This document shows, piece by piece, positions 47,352 to 56,288 of a stretch of 64,000 bases of DNA (position 1 is its first letter; each line of letters starts with the position of its first letter). The notes under the pieces were generated by a model. The model was given only the letters and a program-made list of their open reading frames with translations, was not told the origin of the DNA and did not search any database. The stretch comes from DASQHW01 sp038238245 (GTDB lineage: Bacteria > Actinomycetota > Acidimicrobiia > IMCC26256 > PALSA-610), in contig JBBRXX010000010.1 in assembly GCA_038238245.1 (NCBI GenBank), positions 1 through 64,000 on the forward strand, in the 5' to 3' direction. Both the position numbers and the translations under genes were made by a program.

Positions 47352-48278
47352 CTAGCAGTAGCGCGCGCTCGTTTCGCGTAGCACGGCTTCGCATTCGGCG
47401 ACCGTGTCGCGCAGGATCTCGGCAACGGGCCGCACCTCCTCGATGCGACCCGCGACCTGGCCGCTGAACGCGAACGACGCTTCCAGGTTGCCGCCGAAAT
47501 AGAGGTCGTGCACTGCCTGCAGGCTCGGGATGACGGCGCGGTCCTCGCGCTCGGCCGATTCGCTGAACCCGGTGCGCAGCACGCGAAATGCCGGAGGCGC
47601 GTGGCGGTTCAGCAACAGCGTGTCACCTTCGTTGGACGAGCAGATGAGCTGCTTCCAGTTGTCGTGCACGGGGGACTCCGCGGCACTGACCATGCGGGTG
47701 CCCATCTGCACGCCCTCGGCGCCGAGCACGAACGACGCCGCCATCGACCGGCCGTCGCAGATGCCACCGGCAGCGATGATCGGCACGTCGACCCGCGACG
47801 CGATCAGCGGGAGCAGCACCATCGTCGACGCGCCGGTGGGTGCCTTGAAGCCGCCGCCCTCGTTTCCTTCCACGACCAGCCCGTCCACGCCCGCGTCGAC
47901 GGCTTTCAGGGCGCCACGGAGCGACGGCACGACATGGAACACGGTGAGGCCGGCGTCCTTGAGCGCGCGTGTGAACTTGGTCGGATCGCCGGCCGAGGTC
48001 GTGACGAACCGCACCTCGTGCTCGGCGACGAAATTGACGATCGACGGGTCGCGGACGAAGAGCTGGGCAATGTTCACACCGAACGGCTTGTCGGTGAGAT
48101 CACGCATCTTCGCGATCTCCACCTGTACCTCGTCGAGGCGGCCCGACGACGTCTCGATGATGCCGAGCCCGCCCGCGTTCGAGACGGCCGATGCGAGCTG
48201 AGCACGGGCGATGAATCCCATCGGCGCCTGCACGATCGGGTACTCGATGCCCAACATCTCCGTGATTCGCGTCCGCAT
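47352..48278 (-). CDS. Nitronate monooxygenase / 2-nitropropane dioxygenase family protein
   Basis: 308 residues, TIM barrel with FMN. It starts EMLGIEYPIVQAPMGF (family IPIVQAPM), has VVEGNEGGGFKAPTG with the phosphate-binding glycine stretch, AAGGICDGRSMAASFVLGAEGVQMGTRMV (typical phosphate motif) and the late region GGNLEASFAFSGQVAGRIEEVRP. It oxidises nitronates, or in some relatives reduces enoyl-CoA. ATG 48278. Divergent from the SnoaL-like gene 21 bp away. Confidence 0.88.
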   Translation of the reverse strand: MRTRITEMLGIEYPIVQAPMGFIARAQLASAVSNAGGLGIIETSSGRLDEVQVEIAKMRDLTDKPFGVNIAQLFVRDPSIVNFVAEHEVRFVTTSAGDPTKFTRALKDAGLTVFHVVPSLRGALKAVDAGVDGLVVEGNEGGGFKAPTGASTMVLLPLIASRVDVPIIAAGGICDGRSMAASFVLGAEGVQMGTRMVSAAESPVHDNWKQLICSSNEGDTLLLNRHAPPAFRVLRTGFSESAEREDRAVIPSLQAVHDLYFGGNLEASFAFSGQVAGRIEEVRPVAEILRDTVAECEAVLRETSARYC

Positions 48279-48299
48279 GACGTGGGAAGCTAACCGGCC

Positions 48300-48716
48300 A
48301 TGGGGACTCCGGAACAGAACAAGGCGCTGGTGACGCGTTTCATCGATTGCCTCTACGGCGGTGACGTCGCGGGGGCGGCCGCGTGCTTCGACGCCGACCG
48401 GTACTACTCGCACGCGCACGGGGCCGACCTCGCCGGCACATGGGAGCAGATGAAGGCGCGACGACGCGCGGAAGCGTTCGCCGACGTCTCGTCCGAACGG
48501 CTGGCGCTCGTCGCGGACGGCGATCGGGTCGTGCACCACGGACGCGTGACGTCGACTCACAGCGGCACGTTCCTTGGCGCCCCTGCCAGCGGGCGACGTG
48601 TCACGTTCGATCAGATCGAGATCTGGCGGATCGAGAACGACAAGATCGTGGAGCACTGGGGCGGCCTCGCCGAGACCGAACGCCTCTACGACGAGCTCGC
48701 CCGGGGAGATGACTGA
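48300..48716 (+). CDS. SnoaL-like (NTF2-fold) protein
   Basis: 138 residues: an early helix with TRFIDCLYGGDVAGAAACFDADRYY, beta segment GRVTSTHSGTFLGAPASGRRVTFDQIEIWRIENDKIVEHWGGLAET, the SnoaL-like end in which W and E residues line the pocket. Such proteins are isomerases or cyclases, or act as small binding proteins. Its TGA overlaps the next ATG (TGATG), so it is cotranslated with the BKACE gene. Function unknown. Confidence 0.75.
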   Translation: MGTPEQNKALVTRFIDCLYGGDVAGAAACFDADRYYSHAHGADLAGTWEQMKARRRAEAFADVSSERLALVADGDRVVHHGRVTSTHSGTFLGAPASGRRVTFDQIEIWRIENDKIVEHWGGLAETERLYDELARGDD

Positions 48717-49591
48717 TGAGCGATTCGGTGATCATCGAAGCGGCGCTGAACGGCGTGACCGGTCGCCGCCGCAACCCGCACGTGCCGATCACTCCCGAGG
48801 AGCAGGCGAAGGACGCGCTCGCCTGTGTCGACGCGGGCGCGACCGTGATCCATACGCACGCCGCGGACCTCGCCGCGCCGCCCGAGGACGCGGCCGAGCA
48901 GTACGCGACGGCGTACCGGCCGGTCGTCGAACAGCATCCCGGCGTCATCTGCTATCCGACGACCGGCATCGGGCCGACCATCGAGGATCGGTACCGGCAC
49001 GTCGAGTTGCTCGACGACATGGGCGTGATCCGCGCCGGCTTCGTGGACACAGGGTCGGTGAACCTGGGCGGCACCGGCGCCGACGGTGTCCCCGTCGAAC
49101 CCGGCTACGTGTACACCAACACCTTCGCCGACGTCGCGCACAAGATGCGCGTGTGTCGCGAGCGCGCACTCGGCCCGAGCGTCGCAGTCTTCGAGCCCGG
49201 CTTTCTGCGCGTCGTCCTCGCGTACCACGCGGCCGGCGCGCTGCCGCCCGGCACGCTCGTGAAGTTCTATTTCTCCGCCGGCGGCTACCTCGGCGGTGGC
49301 GCACCGCTGTGGGGCGCCCCACCGATCATCGAAGCCCTCGACATGTATCTCGCGATGCTCGGTGAGGCACCGATCCCGTGGGCGGTCGCCGTGCTCGGCG
49401 GCAGCCTCGTCGACACACCCGTCGCGCGCGCCGCGCTCGAACGGGGCGGCCACGTGCGCGTCGGCATCGAGGACTGGGACGACGGGCCGCCCAACGCGGA
49501 GCAGGTTGCGGCCGTCGCGACACTGGGCGCCGAGGCCGGCCGCCCGGTCGCGACCATCGCGGAAGCTGCCGAGGTGCTCGGCCTCCCGTGA
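48716..49591 (+). CDS. Beta-keto acid cleavage enzyme (BKACE, DUF849)
   Basis: 291 residues. It begins SVIIEAALNGVTGRRRNPHVPITPEEQAKDALACVDAGATVIHTHA: E for the active site and the HxH zinc ligands (HTHA near residue 46) match BKACE. KFYFSAGGYLGGGAPLWGAPP and VGIEDWDDG, the late Glu region, also fit. The enzymes cleave 3-keto acids with acetyl-CoA to acetoacetate plus a CoA ester. Coupled to the SnoaL-like gene, it may act on a polyketide-like or branched keto acid. Substrate unknown. Confidence 0.85.
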   Translation: MSDSVIIEAALNGVTGRRRNPHVPITPEEQAKDALACVDAGATVIHTHAADLAAPPEDAAEQYATAYRPVVEQHPGVICYPTTGIGPTIEDRYRHVELLDDMGVIRAGFVDTGSVNLGGTGADGVPVEPGYVYTNTFADVAHKMRVCRERALGPSVAVFEPGFLRVVLAYHAAGALPPGTLVKFYFSAGGYLGGGAPLWGAPPIIEALDMYLAMLGEAPIPWAVAVLGGSLVDTPVARAALERGGHVRVGIEDWDDGPPNAEQVAAVATLGAEAGRPVATIAEAAEVLGLP

Positions 49592-49637
49592 CATGCCGGA
49601 CACCGCGTCAATGACGGTTGACGCACCCCCGCGGTGA

Positions 49638-50276
49638 TCAGGCCTGTCGCAGTTGAAGCTCGTGCATGAGCGCGGCCTGGCCGCTCGGACGCGCAATGAA
49701 CTGCTTCACGTCCTGACGGATGATGTCGCGCCCTTCGTCGGAGTCGTAGAACCGGCGTTCGAAGTCGTCGCGGCTGCGGAACCGGAGCTCGGCGATCCCG
49801 TCGACGCCGGCGCCTCCCGGCGTGTAGGCGCGGCGCACGACGTTCTGGGTGTAGTCGGTCAATCCGGCGTGATGGCGCCGCGCGAGCGGCGCATGCACCT
49901 CGGTCCAGTGGCGGACGAACTGCTCGTGCGAGAGCTCCTCGGCCCGCGCCACGAACGACACCATCTTGATGCTCGTCGGAACGTCTCCGACGATCTGGTG
50001 ATGGGGGTCGACCCGCCAGACGTTGACTTCCCGCGCGGCTCGATAGAGGACGCCTCGCTCGGGAACGTCGTCGAGGTCGTGCGCCTGCCGCAGCCCCAAC
50101 GCGATCAGCATGTCGACGGGCTCGCCGGCGGCAAATCGCCCCTGGTCGGCATCGGCGAGGCTGATCGTGCACGACTGCACGTTGTCGGTCAGCAGCGCGG
50201 CCTCGGCCCAGGTGTCGCGCACCGCGGCGAGATCGGCACCCGGAGCACGCCACAACGCGACGAGGAGATGCTCCAT
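49638..50276 (-). CDS. EthD-domain protein
   Basis: 212 residues with a ferredoxin-like dimeric alpha-beta barrel repeated: the N-terminal half EHLLVALWRAPGADLAAVRDTWAEA, and the second half MVSFVARAEELSHEQFVRHWTEVHAPLARRHHAGLTDYTQNVV, the standard EthD motif (F..HW..VH.PL). No catalytic residue is required in this family. Members accompany P450s or other catabolic enzymes. ATG 50276 lies 2 bp after the stop codon of the glycosidase gene. Confidence 0.78.
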   Translation of the reverse strand: MEHLLVALWRAPGADLAAVRDTWAEAALLTDNVQSCTISLADADQGRFAAGEPVDMLIALGLRQAHDLDDVPERGVLYRAAREVNVWRVDPHHQIVGDVPTSIKMVSFVARAEELSHEQFVRHWTEVHAPLARRHHAGLTDYTQNVVRRAYTPGGAGVDGIAELRFRSRDDFERRFYDSDEGRDIIRQDVKQFIARPSGQAALMHELQLRQA

Positions 50277-50278
50277 CG

Positions 50279-52435
50279 TCAGCGCATCCAGACGTTGCCG
50301 TCGAGCTGGTTTCCGGTGAGCTCGAGCGGCTGATCGGTGACCACCGCGTGGTCTCGCGGCGCACTGATCGCGAGCCCGTGCAGCTCGACTGCGCCCGCGC
50401 CCCAGATGAGCACGCCGAGGCGGCAGTCGTGCAGCCAGGAGTCGGCGACGATGGTTCCCTCGGCACCGCCCTCGATGACCACGCCGGAATCGCAATGCTC
50501 GGCGAGTTGCTTCTCGACGCGGGTTCCCTCGCCGCCTTCCACATCCACGCCGCGCATCGTCCGCCACGACTGGTTGCGCGAGACCCGCGTCCCGCGCGCG
50601 TCGAGGAGATGGATGCCGAACCAACGCGTCTCGTATCGGTTGTGCGCGATCTCGACCTCCGCGGTGCCCGTGCAGCGGATCGCGCACAGATCGTCGCGGC
50701 ATTCGTTGTCCGCGATGACGTGTCCGGTCCCGCCGTTGCACTCGATACCCGCGCCCCAGCGCAACCCGTGCTGATAGTTCCCGCGCACCGTCACGCGGTT
50801 CGTTCCCATGCACCACACTTTCCCGCCCGCGACCACATTGTTGACGACGACGTGGTCGTCGCCGCCACTCAACAGGATCGACTCGACGACGCAGTCGGAA
50901 ATCGTGATGCGATCACCGCTGCCGGTGACGGACGTGGGCGGGATCATCATGTAACCGGGTGCGCCCCCGGTGACCGTGAGCCGCTCGAGCGTCGCGCCTG
51001 CGCCCAGCACGACCGCCACCTTCCCGCCCGCGTCGATCACGGTGTCGCGCGCGCTCGCGCCGCGCAAGGTGACACCGGCCGGCACCGCGAGCGGAAACTG
51101 CTCGTCCGCGTAACGACCGGGCGGCAGGTCGACGACGCCTCCCGGTTGCGCGTCGGCGAGCCAATCCCTGATCACACCGGTTCTTGCGAGGGTTGACGAC
51201 GATATGTGTCGCCGGGGCTCGCAAGAAACCTCGTAGCGCGTGCCGAGCGGATGGCGGTCGACGGCCCGGGCGTCGAGGACGATGCCGGCGCCGTTCTCGT
51301 GGAAGGGCATGTCCTCCCCCGCTGCCGTCCTCACGCGCGTCACGCCGTGTAGGCCGTCGAAGCGCGGTTCGGGCGCGGAGGAAAGATCGAACGCGTGCAC
51401 CACGTCGCCCGTCCGTGTGTACCACTGCTTGCCCTCGCCCGGGACGTCGAACGGCGTCGACCCGTGAATCGCATCAGCATTGGCCCGCACCCACTCACCC
51501 GACGCCCGCAACACGCGCTCCTGGATCTCGGGCAAGGTGCCGTCGGCGTTGGGCCCGACGTTCAGCAGCAGGTTGCCGCCTTTGGCGACCGTCTCGACGA
51601 GCATCGCGACGATCTCGCGCGCGCTGAGGTGGTCCTCCTCGCGCTCGTTGCGATTCACGCAGAACGAGTAGCCGAGGCCGCGGCACAGCTCCCACGGGCC
51701 CTCGGGCCCGGTCGCGGGCACGTCGTACTCGAAGGTCACGAAGTCGGGGTTCGACGCGAAGAAGCGGTCGTTGCACACGAGCTCGAAGCCGTGCTCCGAC
51801 GCGTACGCACGCGCGTCGCCGATGATCTCGTCGGCCCGCCAGTGCGCGCCCGGATGACCCCAGTGCCCGTCACCCCACAACAGCGCCGGCTCGTAGCGCT
51901 CGACCAGCTCACGGATCTGCGGCCGCATGAACGCGTCGACATAGCCCGCCTGGTCGGGATACTCGGCGTGGGCCCAGTCGAGCAGCGAGTAGTAGCAGCC
52001 AAACACGTGGTCGCGCCGGCGAACCGCATCGGCGAGCTCGGCGACGATGTCGCGCTTGGGTCCCAGCAGCACCGAGTTGCGCGTCGTGAGCGCGGAGTCC
52101 CACCAGCAGAAGCCGTCGTGGTGCTTGGTGACGAGCACGAGATACCGCATCCCCGCGTCGTCGAGGAGCTCCGCGTACCAATCTGCGTCGAACGCTGCGT
52201 ACGTCAGCTCGGGGATGAAGTCGTCGAACGGGCGGGCGCCGAAGTGCTCCTCGTGCCACGCCAGGACCTCGGGCAGCGGGCACGTCGGGTGCAGCACGAC
52301 GTCGGGCTTGGCCTCGAGGAACGCCCAGTACCAGTCGGCGTACTCGTGCACCGGCGCGAAGGCGGGCACCGTGGCGATGTTGGAGTGCACGAACATGCCG
52401 TAGCGGCACTGACCAAACCAGCCGGAGGCAGTCAC
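50279..52435 (-). CDS. GH29-like alpha-L-fucosidase fused to a parallel beta-helix domain
   Basis: 718 residues. Residues about 1-330 resemble GH29: FGQCRYGMFVHSNIAT, VLVTKHHDGFCWWDS (residues 101-113) and YEPALLWGDGHWGHPG, whose Asp189 fits the GH29 nucleophile. NLLLNVGPNADGTLP closes the barrel. After an N-terminal-like beta-sandwich (330-400), residues about 430-718 are a right-handed beta-helix with repeated N/G turns (VTVRGNYQHG, VIADNECRDD, VEIAHNRYETRWFG, TRVSRNQSWRTMRG). No signal peptide, so it is cytosolic. The fusion suggests that the helix binds or cuts a polysaccharide. Start from ATG 52435. Confidence 0.75.
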   Translation of the reverse strand: MTASGWFGQCRYGMFVHSNIATVPAFAPVHEYADWYWAFLEAKPDVVLHPTCPLPEVLAWHEEHFGARPFDDFIPELTYAAFDADWYAELLDDAGMRYLVLVTKHHDGFCWWDSALTTRNSVLLGPKRDIVAELADAVRRRDHVFGCYYSLLDWAHAEYPDQAGYVDAFMRPQIRELVERYEPALLWGDGHWGHPGAHWRADEIIGDARAYASEHGFELVCNDRFFASNPDFVTFEYDVPATGPEGPWELCRGLGYSFCVNRNEREEDHLSAREIVAMLVETVAKGGNLLLNVGPNADGTLPEIQERVLRASGEWVRANADAIHGSTPFDVPGEGKQWYTRTGDVVHAFDLSSAPEPRFDGLHGVTRVRTAAGEDMPFHENGAGIVLDARAVDRHPLGTRYEVSCEPRRHISSSTLARTGVIRDWLADAQPGGVVDLPPGRYADEQFPLAVPAGVTLRGASARDTVIDAGGKVAVVLGAGATLERLTVTGGAPGYMMIPPTSVTGSGDRITISDCVVESILLSGGDDHVVVNNVVAGGKVWCMGTNRVTVRGNYQHGLRWGAGIECNGGTGHVIADNECRDDLCAIRCTGTAEVEIAHNRYETRWFGIHLLDARGTRVSRNQSWRTMRGVDVEGGEGTRVEKQLAEHCDSGVVIEGGAEGTIVADSWLHDCRLGVLIWGAGAVELHGLAISAPRDHAVVTDQPLELTGNQLDGNVWMR

Positions 52436-52500
52436 GCGCGACAGTCTGCACTACCGTCGGCGGGCACCGTACGGACGCAGCGTTAGCCAGGGAGCAAAGC

Positions 52501-52965
52501 ATGTCGCGACGCGGCGACCAGGTGATGATCACCAACCGCAAGGCGCGCCACGAGTACTTCGTGCTCGAGAGCTTCGAGTGCGGCGTGGTGCTGCGCGGTG
52601 CCGAGGTGAAGTCGATCCGCTACGGCCGCGCCAATCTCCAGGACTCCTACGCGCGCGTCGAGGGCGGCGAGGTGTGGCTCTACGGCATGCACGTGTCGCC
52701 GTACGAGTTCTCACGCGGTGACCTCGACCCCGTCCGGCGGCGCAAGCTGCTCCTGCATCACAAGGAGATCGTGGAGCTGACCCGCGCGACCGAGGAAAAG
52801 GGTGTCACGCTGGTGCCGCTGCGCGTGTACTTCAAGGACGGACGCTGCAAGGTCGAGATCGCCATCGCGCGAGGGAAGGCGCGGTACGACAAGCGTCAGG
52901 CGATCGCGACGCGTGACGCGCAGCGGGACACCGATCGCGAGCTGAAGGAAATGCGCCGGCGTTAG
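52501..52965 (+). CDS. smpB: SsrA-binding protein
   Basis: 154 residues, normal size. It contains NRKARHEYFVLESFECGVVLRGAEVKSIRYGRANLQDSYA, the RNA-binding OB-barrel of SmpB, YGMHVSPYEF, RRRKLLLHHKEI and the basic C-terminal tail (KGKARYDKRQAIATRDAQRD..RELKEMRRR) that enters the decoding centre. It carries tmRNA to stalled ribosomes. Its partner ssrA is 5.9 kb away (58845-59197). GGAG 6 nt upstream of ATG. It converges with the MMPL gene. Confidence 0.95.
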   Translation: MSRRGDQVMITNRKARHEYFVLESFECGVVLRGAEVKSIRYGRANLQDSYARVEGGEVWLYGMHVSPYEFSRGDLDPVRRRKLLLHHKEIVELTRATEEKGVTLVPLRVYFKDGRCKVEIAIARGKARYDKRQAIATRDAQRDTDRELKEMRRR

Positions 52966-55139
52966 TCGCCGCCAACCGGCACGGGTTCCGGCCGGGGTTC
53001 TTCCAGATCGAGCTGACGCCCCTCGACGTTCACCCGCGGGAGCCATTCAAGCGCCTTGGGGAACCACCAGTTGCGGTCACCGAGCAACTCCATCGTCGCC
53101 GGCACGAGCACGAGCCGCACCACGGTCGCGTCGATGAACACCGCGAACGCCAGACCGAAGCCGACGAGCTTCAGCACGCGCATATCCGAGAGGACGAAGC
53201 TCCCGAAGACGCAGATCATGATCGCGGCTGCGGCGGTGATCAGACGGGCGGTCTTGGCGAGCCCGTGCGCGACCGCGGTGGCGTTGTCGTGCGTGCGGTC
53301 GTATTCCTCCTTGATGCGCGAGAGCAGGAAGACCTCGTAGTCCATCGAGAGACCGAACACGATCGCGAACAGCATCATCGGGACCCACGCCTCGATCGGG
53401 CCTTCCTTGCCGATGCCGACGAGGCTCTTGACCCAGCCGTTCTGGAAGATCGCCACGATCACGCCGTACGACGCGCCGATCGACAGCAGGTTCATGATCA
53501 CGGCCTTGAGCGGCACCAGGATCGACCGGAACACGAGCATCAGCAGCACGAAGCTGAGCAGCAGGATTGCCACGAACATGTACGGCAATCGCTGCCCGAG
53601 CGTGTCGGCGAGGTCGACGCCGATCGACGTCTGACCGCCGACCTGTACGTCGAGTCCGGAGCCCTGCGTCGCGGACGGCACGACCGAATCTCGAAGTCGG
53701 TGTACGAGCTTCGTCGTGCTCTGGTCCTGCGGCGAACCGGCCGGGTCGACGATGATGAGCGCCGCCTTGCCGTTCGGGCTCGGTTGCGGGCCAATCACGG
53801 CGGCGACATCGGGCGTCTGCTTGATCGCGTCGGCGACCTTCGCCATCGCGCCGAGGTCGGCCTGCGAACCCAACTCACTGACGACGAGGAGCGGCCCGTT
53901 CGATCCCGGGCCGAAACCCTGACTCAACAGGTCGTACGCGCGCCGGGTCGTGAACTTCGTGGGATCGTTCCCGGCGTCGGCAACGCCGAGGCGCAACCCG
54001 AGCGCGGGGATCGCGAGCACGATCAGGATGACGAGGCCCAGAGCCGCTGCAGGTGCCGGCCGGGCTTGCAGCGTGCGACTCCAACGCGCCCAGAAGGTGT
54101 TCTCGACCGACCCGCTCCGGCGCCGCGAGCCCGGGAGCGCGAAGCGGTCGATCGTGTGACCCACGAAGCCGAGTACCGCCGGTAGCAGGGTCACCGCCGC
54201 GGCCATGACGAACAGCACCGCGAGCGATGCACCCACCGAGAGCCCGCGAATGAACGACACGCCGATCAGGAAGAGACCGAGCAATGAGATCACGACGGTG
54301 CCGCCCGCGAAGAGCACCGCGCGGCCGCTCGTGTCGATCGCGTGGACCACGGCTTGTTCCGGACTGGCGCCTTCGTGCAAGGCCTCTCGGTAGCGCGTGC
54401 TGATGAACAGCGCGTAGTCGATACCGACGCCGATACCGATCATCGCCGTCACCTGCGGCGCGAACGACGGGATGTCCATGACGCGGGCGAGCAACTGCAC
54501 GATTGCGAGCCCGATGCCGATCCCGAACAGCGCGGTCATGATCGGCAGACCCATGGCGAGCAGCGATCCGAAGGCGATCAGCAGGATGAAGACCGCGGCA
54601 AGCACACCGACGAGCTCGCTGGCGGGCTGCGTCGCGTCGGTGAACATGAATCCGCCCAGCTCTACTTGGAGCGTGGACGAGTTCGCGCGCTTGGCGATGC
54701 CGCGCATGTCCGAGCCGACCTTGATCGGCACGTCGTTCGACTGCACGTCGAACAGGATCTCCGCGCGCGCGATCTTCGGATCCTTCGGTGAGCGGAGCTG
54801 CGCACCGTTCGGGTCGTACGGCGTCGTGATCGACACGACGTGCGGCTGCTTGCGCAGCTCGCCGACGACCTTCTCGAACTGGGCGCGTATCTCGGGAGAA
54901 TTGATGTCGCCCGCGCCTTTGACGCGGACGACGACATCTCCGGTGTCACCCTTGCGCGCGAAGTCCTTCTTCAGAACGTCGAACGCGCGCTGCGATTCGG
55001 TGCCGGGCAACGAAAACGTCTTCAGCAGATCGCCACCGACGGTCTGGCTGAGCACACTGATCCCGACGAGCGCGACGATCCACGCGACGAGCACGCGCCA
55101 ACGACGTCGATAGCAAAACGTGGCCAAGCGGGCGAGCAT
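52962..55139 (-). CDS. MMPL/RND-family membrane transporter
   Basis: 725 residues with about 12 membrane helices in two repeats, each with a long outer loop after the first helix (TM1 LVAWIVALVGISVLSQTVGG; the loop runs to about residue 180). Typical segments are IGIGVGIDYALFISTRYREAL (Asp/Tyr pair of TM4) and the second half equivalent IVFGLSMDYEVFLLSRIKEEYD (Asp-Tyr). This GxGxDYxxF signature is that of proton-driven MmpL-type lipid and drug exporters. Likely to move lipids or siderophores. Cargo unknown. Ends opposite smpB (4 bp overlap). Confidence 0.88.
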   Translation of the reverse strand: MLARLATFCYRRRWRVLVAWIVALVGISVLSQTVGGDLLKTFSLPGTESQRAFDVLKKDFARKGDTGDVVVRVKGAGDINSPEIRAQFEKVVGELRKQPHVVSITTPYDPNGAQLRSPKDPKIARAEILFDVQSNDVPIKVGSDMRGIAKRANSSTLQVELGGFMFTDATQPASELVGVLAAVFILLIAFGSLLAMGLPIMTALFGIGIGLAIVQLLARVMDIPSFAPQVTAMIGIGVGIDYALFISTRYREALHEGASPEQAVVHAIDTSGRAVLFAGGTVVISLLGLFLIGVSFIRGLSVGASLAVLFVMAAAVTLLPAVLGFVGHTIDRFALPGSRRRSGSVENTFWARWSRTLQARPAPAAALGLVILIVLAIPALGLRLGVADAGNDPTKFTTRRAYDLLSQGFGPGSNGPLLVVSELGSQADLGAMAKVADAIKQTPDVAAVIGPQPSPNGKAALIIVDPAGSPQDQSTTKLVHRLRDSVVPSATQGSGLDVQVGGQTSIGVDLADTLGQRLPYMFVAILLLSFVLLMLVFRSILVPLKAVIMNLLSIGASYGVIVAIFQNGWVKSLVGIGKEGPIEAWVPMMLFAIVFGLSMDYEVFLLSRIKEEYDRTHDNATAVAHGLAKTARLITAAAAIMICVFGSFVLSDMRVLKLVGFGLAFAVFIDATVVRLVLVPATMELLGDRNWWFPKALEWLPRVNVEGRQLDLEEPRPEPVPVGGD

Positions 55140-55156
55140 GCCCGAAGGCTACGCGA

Positions 55157-55723
55157 TCAGATTTTGCGGCCCGTGAACGCGACCAGCTTCTCGATCGGAG
55201 ATGCAGCTGACGGCGGCGTCACCTCGGCGGCGAACGTCACACCGTCCCGGGCCTCGGGCACGATGACCATGCGCGCCGTCTCGAGACCGGTTTCGGCGAC
55301 GTCCGCAGGCGGATCGAACGTCTGGCCCGTTGCCTGCGAGATGTCCCAGCAGTGCACGAGCAGGTCGAACTTCAGGATCTCGAGCACCATCGGCGCAGGG
55401 ATCTGCCCGAACGGCAGGTCGATGACCTTGTCCATCGCGCCCGGCCCGTCGACCGCCGTGCAGAAATCCGCGAGCGACGCGTCGAAGGAGGCGACCGGGT
55501 CGTCGCCCACCAGATCCGGCATCGGGGCGTCGGGGTCGATCTGCATGTCTTCGCCGCGGAATGCCGCGGCGAACATGTGGCCGCCTCCGACGAAGTGATT
55601 GACGAGACCGTGCACGTCCCAGTCGGCGCACGGCGTCGGCGCAGACATCTGCTCGGGCTTGGTGCCCGCGATCAGGCCGCGGAGCGTGTGGATCTGGTAC
55701 GTGAGCTGCTCGGACGGAGCCAT
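55157..55723 (-). CDS. TIGR03086-type mycothiol-dependent metal-binding protein
   Basis: 188 residues. DinB/MDMPI N-terminal fold: the opening QIHTLRGLIAGTKPEQMSAPTPCADWDVHGLVNHFVGGGHMFAAAF has the Cys-x-x-W-D-V-x-x-L-x-x-H motif of the TIGR03086 family, followed by FDLLVHCWDISQATG with the second His for metal binding. The metal-bound enzymes use mycothiol or similar to transfer thiols. ATG 55723 chosen (TTG one codon upstream). It is probably transcribed alone. Confidence 0.85.
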   Translation of the reverse strand: MAPSEQLTYQIHTLRGLIAGTKPEQMSAPTPCADWDVHGLVNHFVGGGHMFAAAFRGEDMQIDPDAPMPDLVGDDPVASFDASLADFCTAVDGPGAMDKVIDLPFGQIPAPMVLEILKFDLLVHCWDISQATGQTFDPPADVAETGLETARMVIVPEARDGVTFAAEVTPPSAASPIEKLVAFTGRKI

Positions 55724-55781
55724 CAATGCCCTCCCGGTCGGGTCGTTCCGGGAGGCTATTCGCTACGCCGAGCGGCGTGGA

Positions 55782-56273
55782 TCAGTGCTCGTGGGCGTGC
55801 TGGTGCTCGTGGTCGTGCTGGTGCTCGTGGTCGTGCTGGTGCTCGTGGGCGTGCTGGTGCTCGTGCCCATGGTCGTGGTCGTGGTCGTGGTCATGGTCAT
55901 GGTCATGGTCGTCATGCTCATGGTCGGCGACCACCTTGCGGACCTCGTCCATGTCCAGGGCCTCGACCTGCTCGATCAGGCTCTCGAGCGACGCCTCCGG
56001 GAGTGCTCCCGGCTGGGAAAAGACGGCGATCCCCTCGCGGAAGATCATCAGCGTGGGGATCGACATGATGCCGAACGCGCCGGCGAGGTCCGGCTGATCC
56101 TCGGTGTCGACCTTGCCGAAGGCGATCGCCGGGTGCCGATCGGACGACTGCTCGAAGACGGGTGCGAACATCTTGCAGGGGCCGCACCAGGATGCCCAGA
56201 AGTCGACGAGCACGATGTCGTTGCCGGTGACGGTTTCCTCGAAGGTGTCTTTGGTCAGGGTGACTGTGGCCAT
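55782..56273 (-). CDS. Thioredoxin with a long His/Asp/Glu-rich C-terminal tail
   Basis: 163 residues. Standard thioredoxin: FWASWCGPCKMFAPVFEQ (CGPC at about residues 30-33), cis-Pro in FGIMSIPTLMIFREG, end VEALDMDEVRKVV at about 115. The remaining 47 or so residues are almost only H, D, E, Q, A and G: blocks of DH repeats then EHQHAH/EHQHDH repeats. Such His-rich tails bind Ni, Zn or Cu. It could be a redox protein that buffers metals, or one delivering metal to a partner. DNA coding the tail is an 18-bp repeat array. Confidence 0.85.
   Translation of the reverse strand: MATVTLTKDTFEETVTGNDIVLVDFWASWCGPCKMFAPVFEQSSDRHPAIAFGKVDTEDQPDLAGAFGIMSIPTLMIFREGIAVFSQPGALPEASLESLIEQVEALDMDEVRKVVADHEHDDHDHDHDHDHDHDHGHEHQHAHEHQHDHEHQHDHEHQHAHEH
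55785..55922. repeat. 18-bp tandem repeat array encoding the thioredoxin His-rich tail
   Basis: On the plus strand the unit is close to CTGGTGCTCGTGGTCGTG, repeated with small substitutions (GGTC/GGGC), then a region of shorter GTGGTC/ATGGTC units from about 55864. Repeats keep the reading frame (units of 6 or 18 bp), so length changes would be tolerated. There is no spacer structure, so it is not CRISPR. Confidence 0.85.
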
Positions 56274-56288
56274 GGGTGATGGAACGGG

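Noticed and set aside
55785..55922. Repetitive region resembling a CRISPR array
   Set aside because: Repeats are directly adjacent with no unique spacers, and they encode an in-frame His-rich tail.
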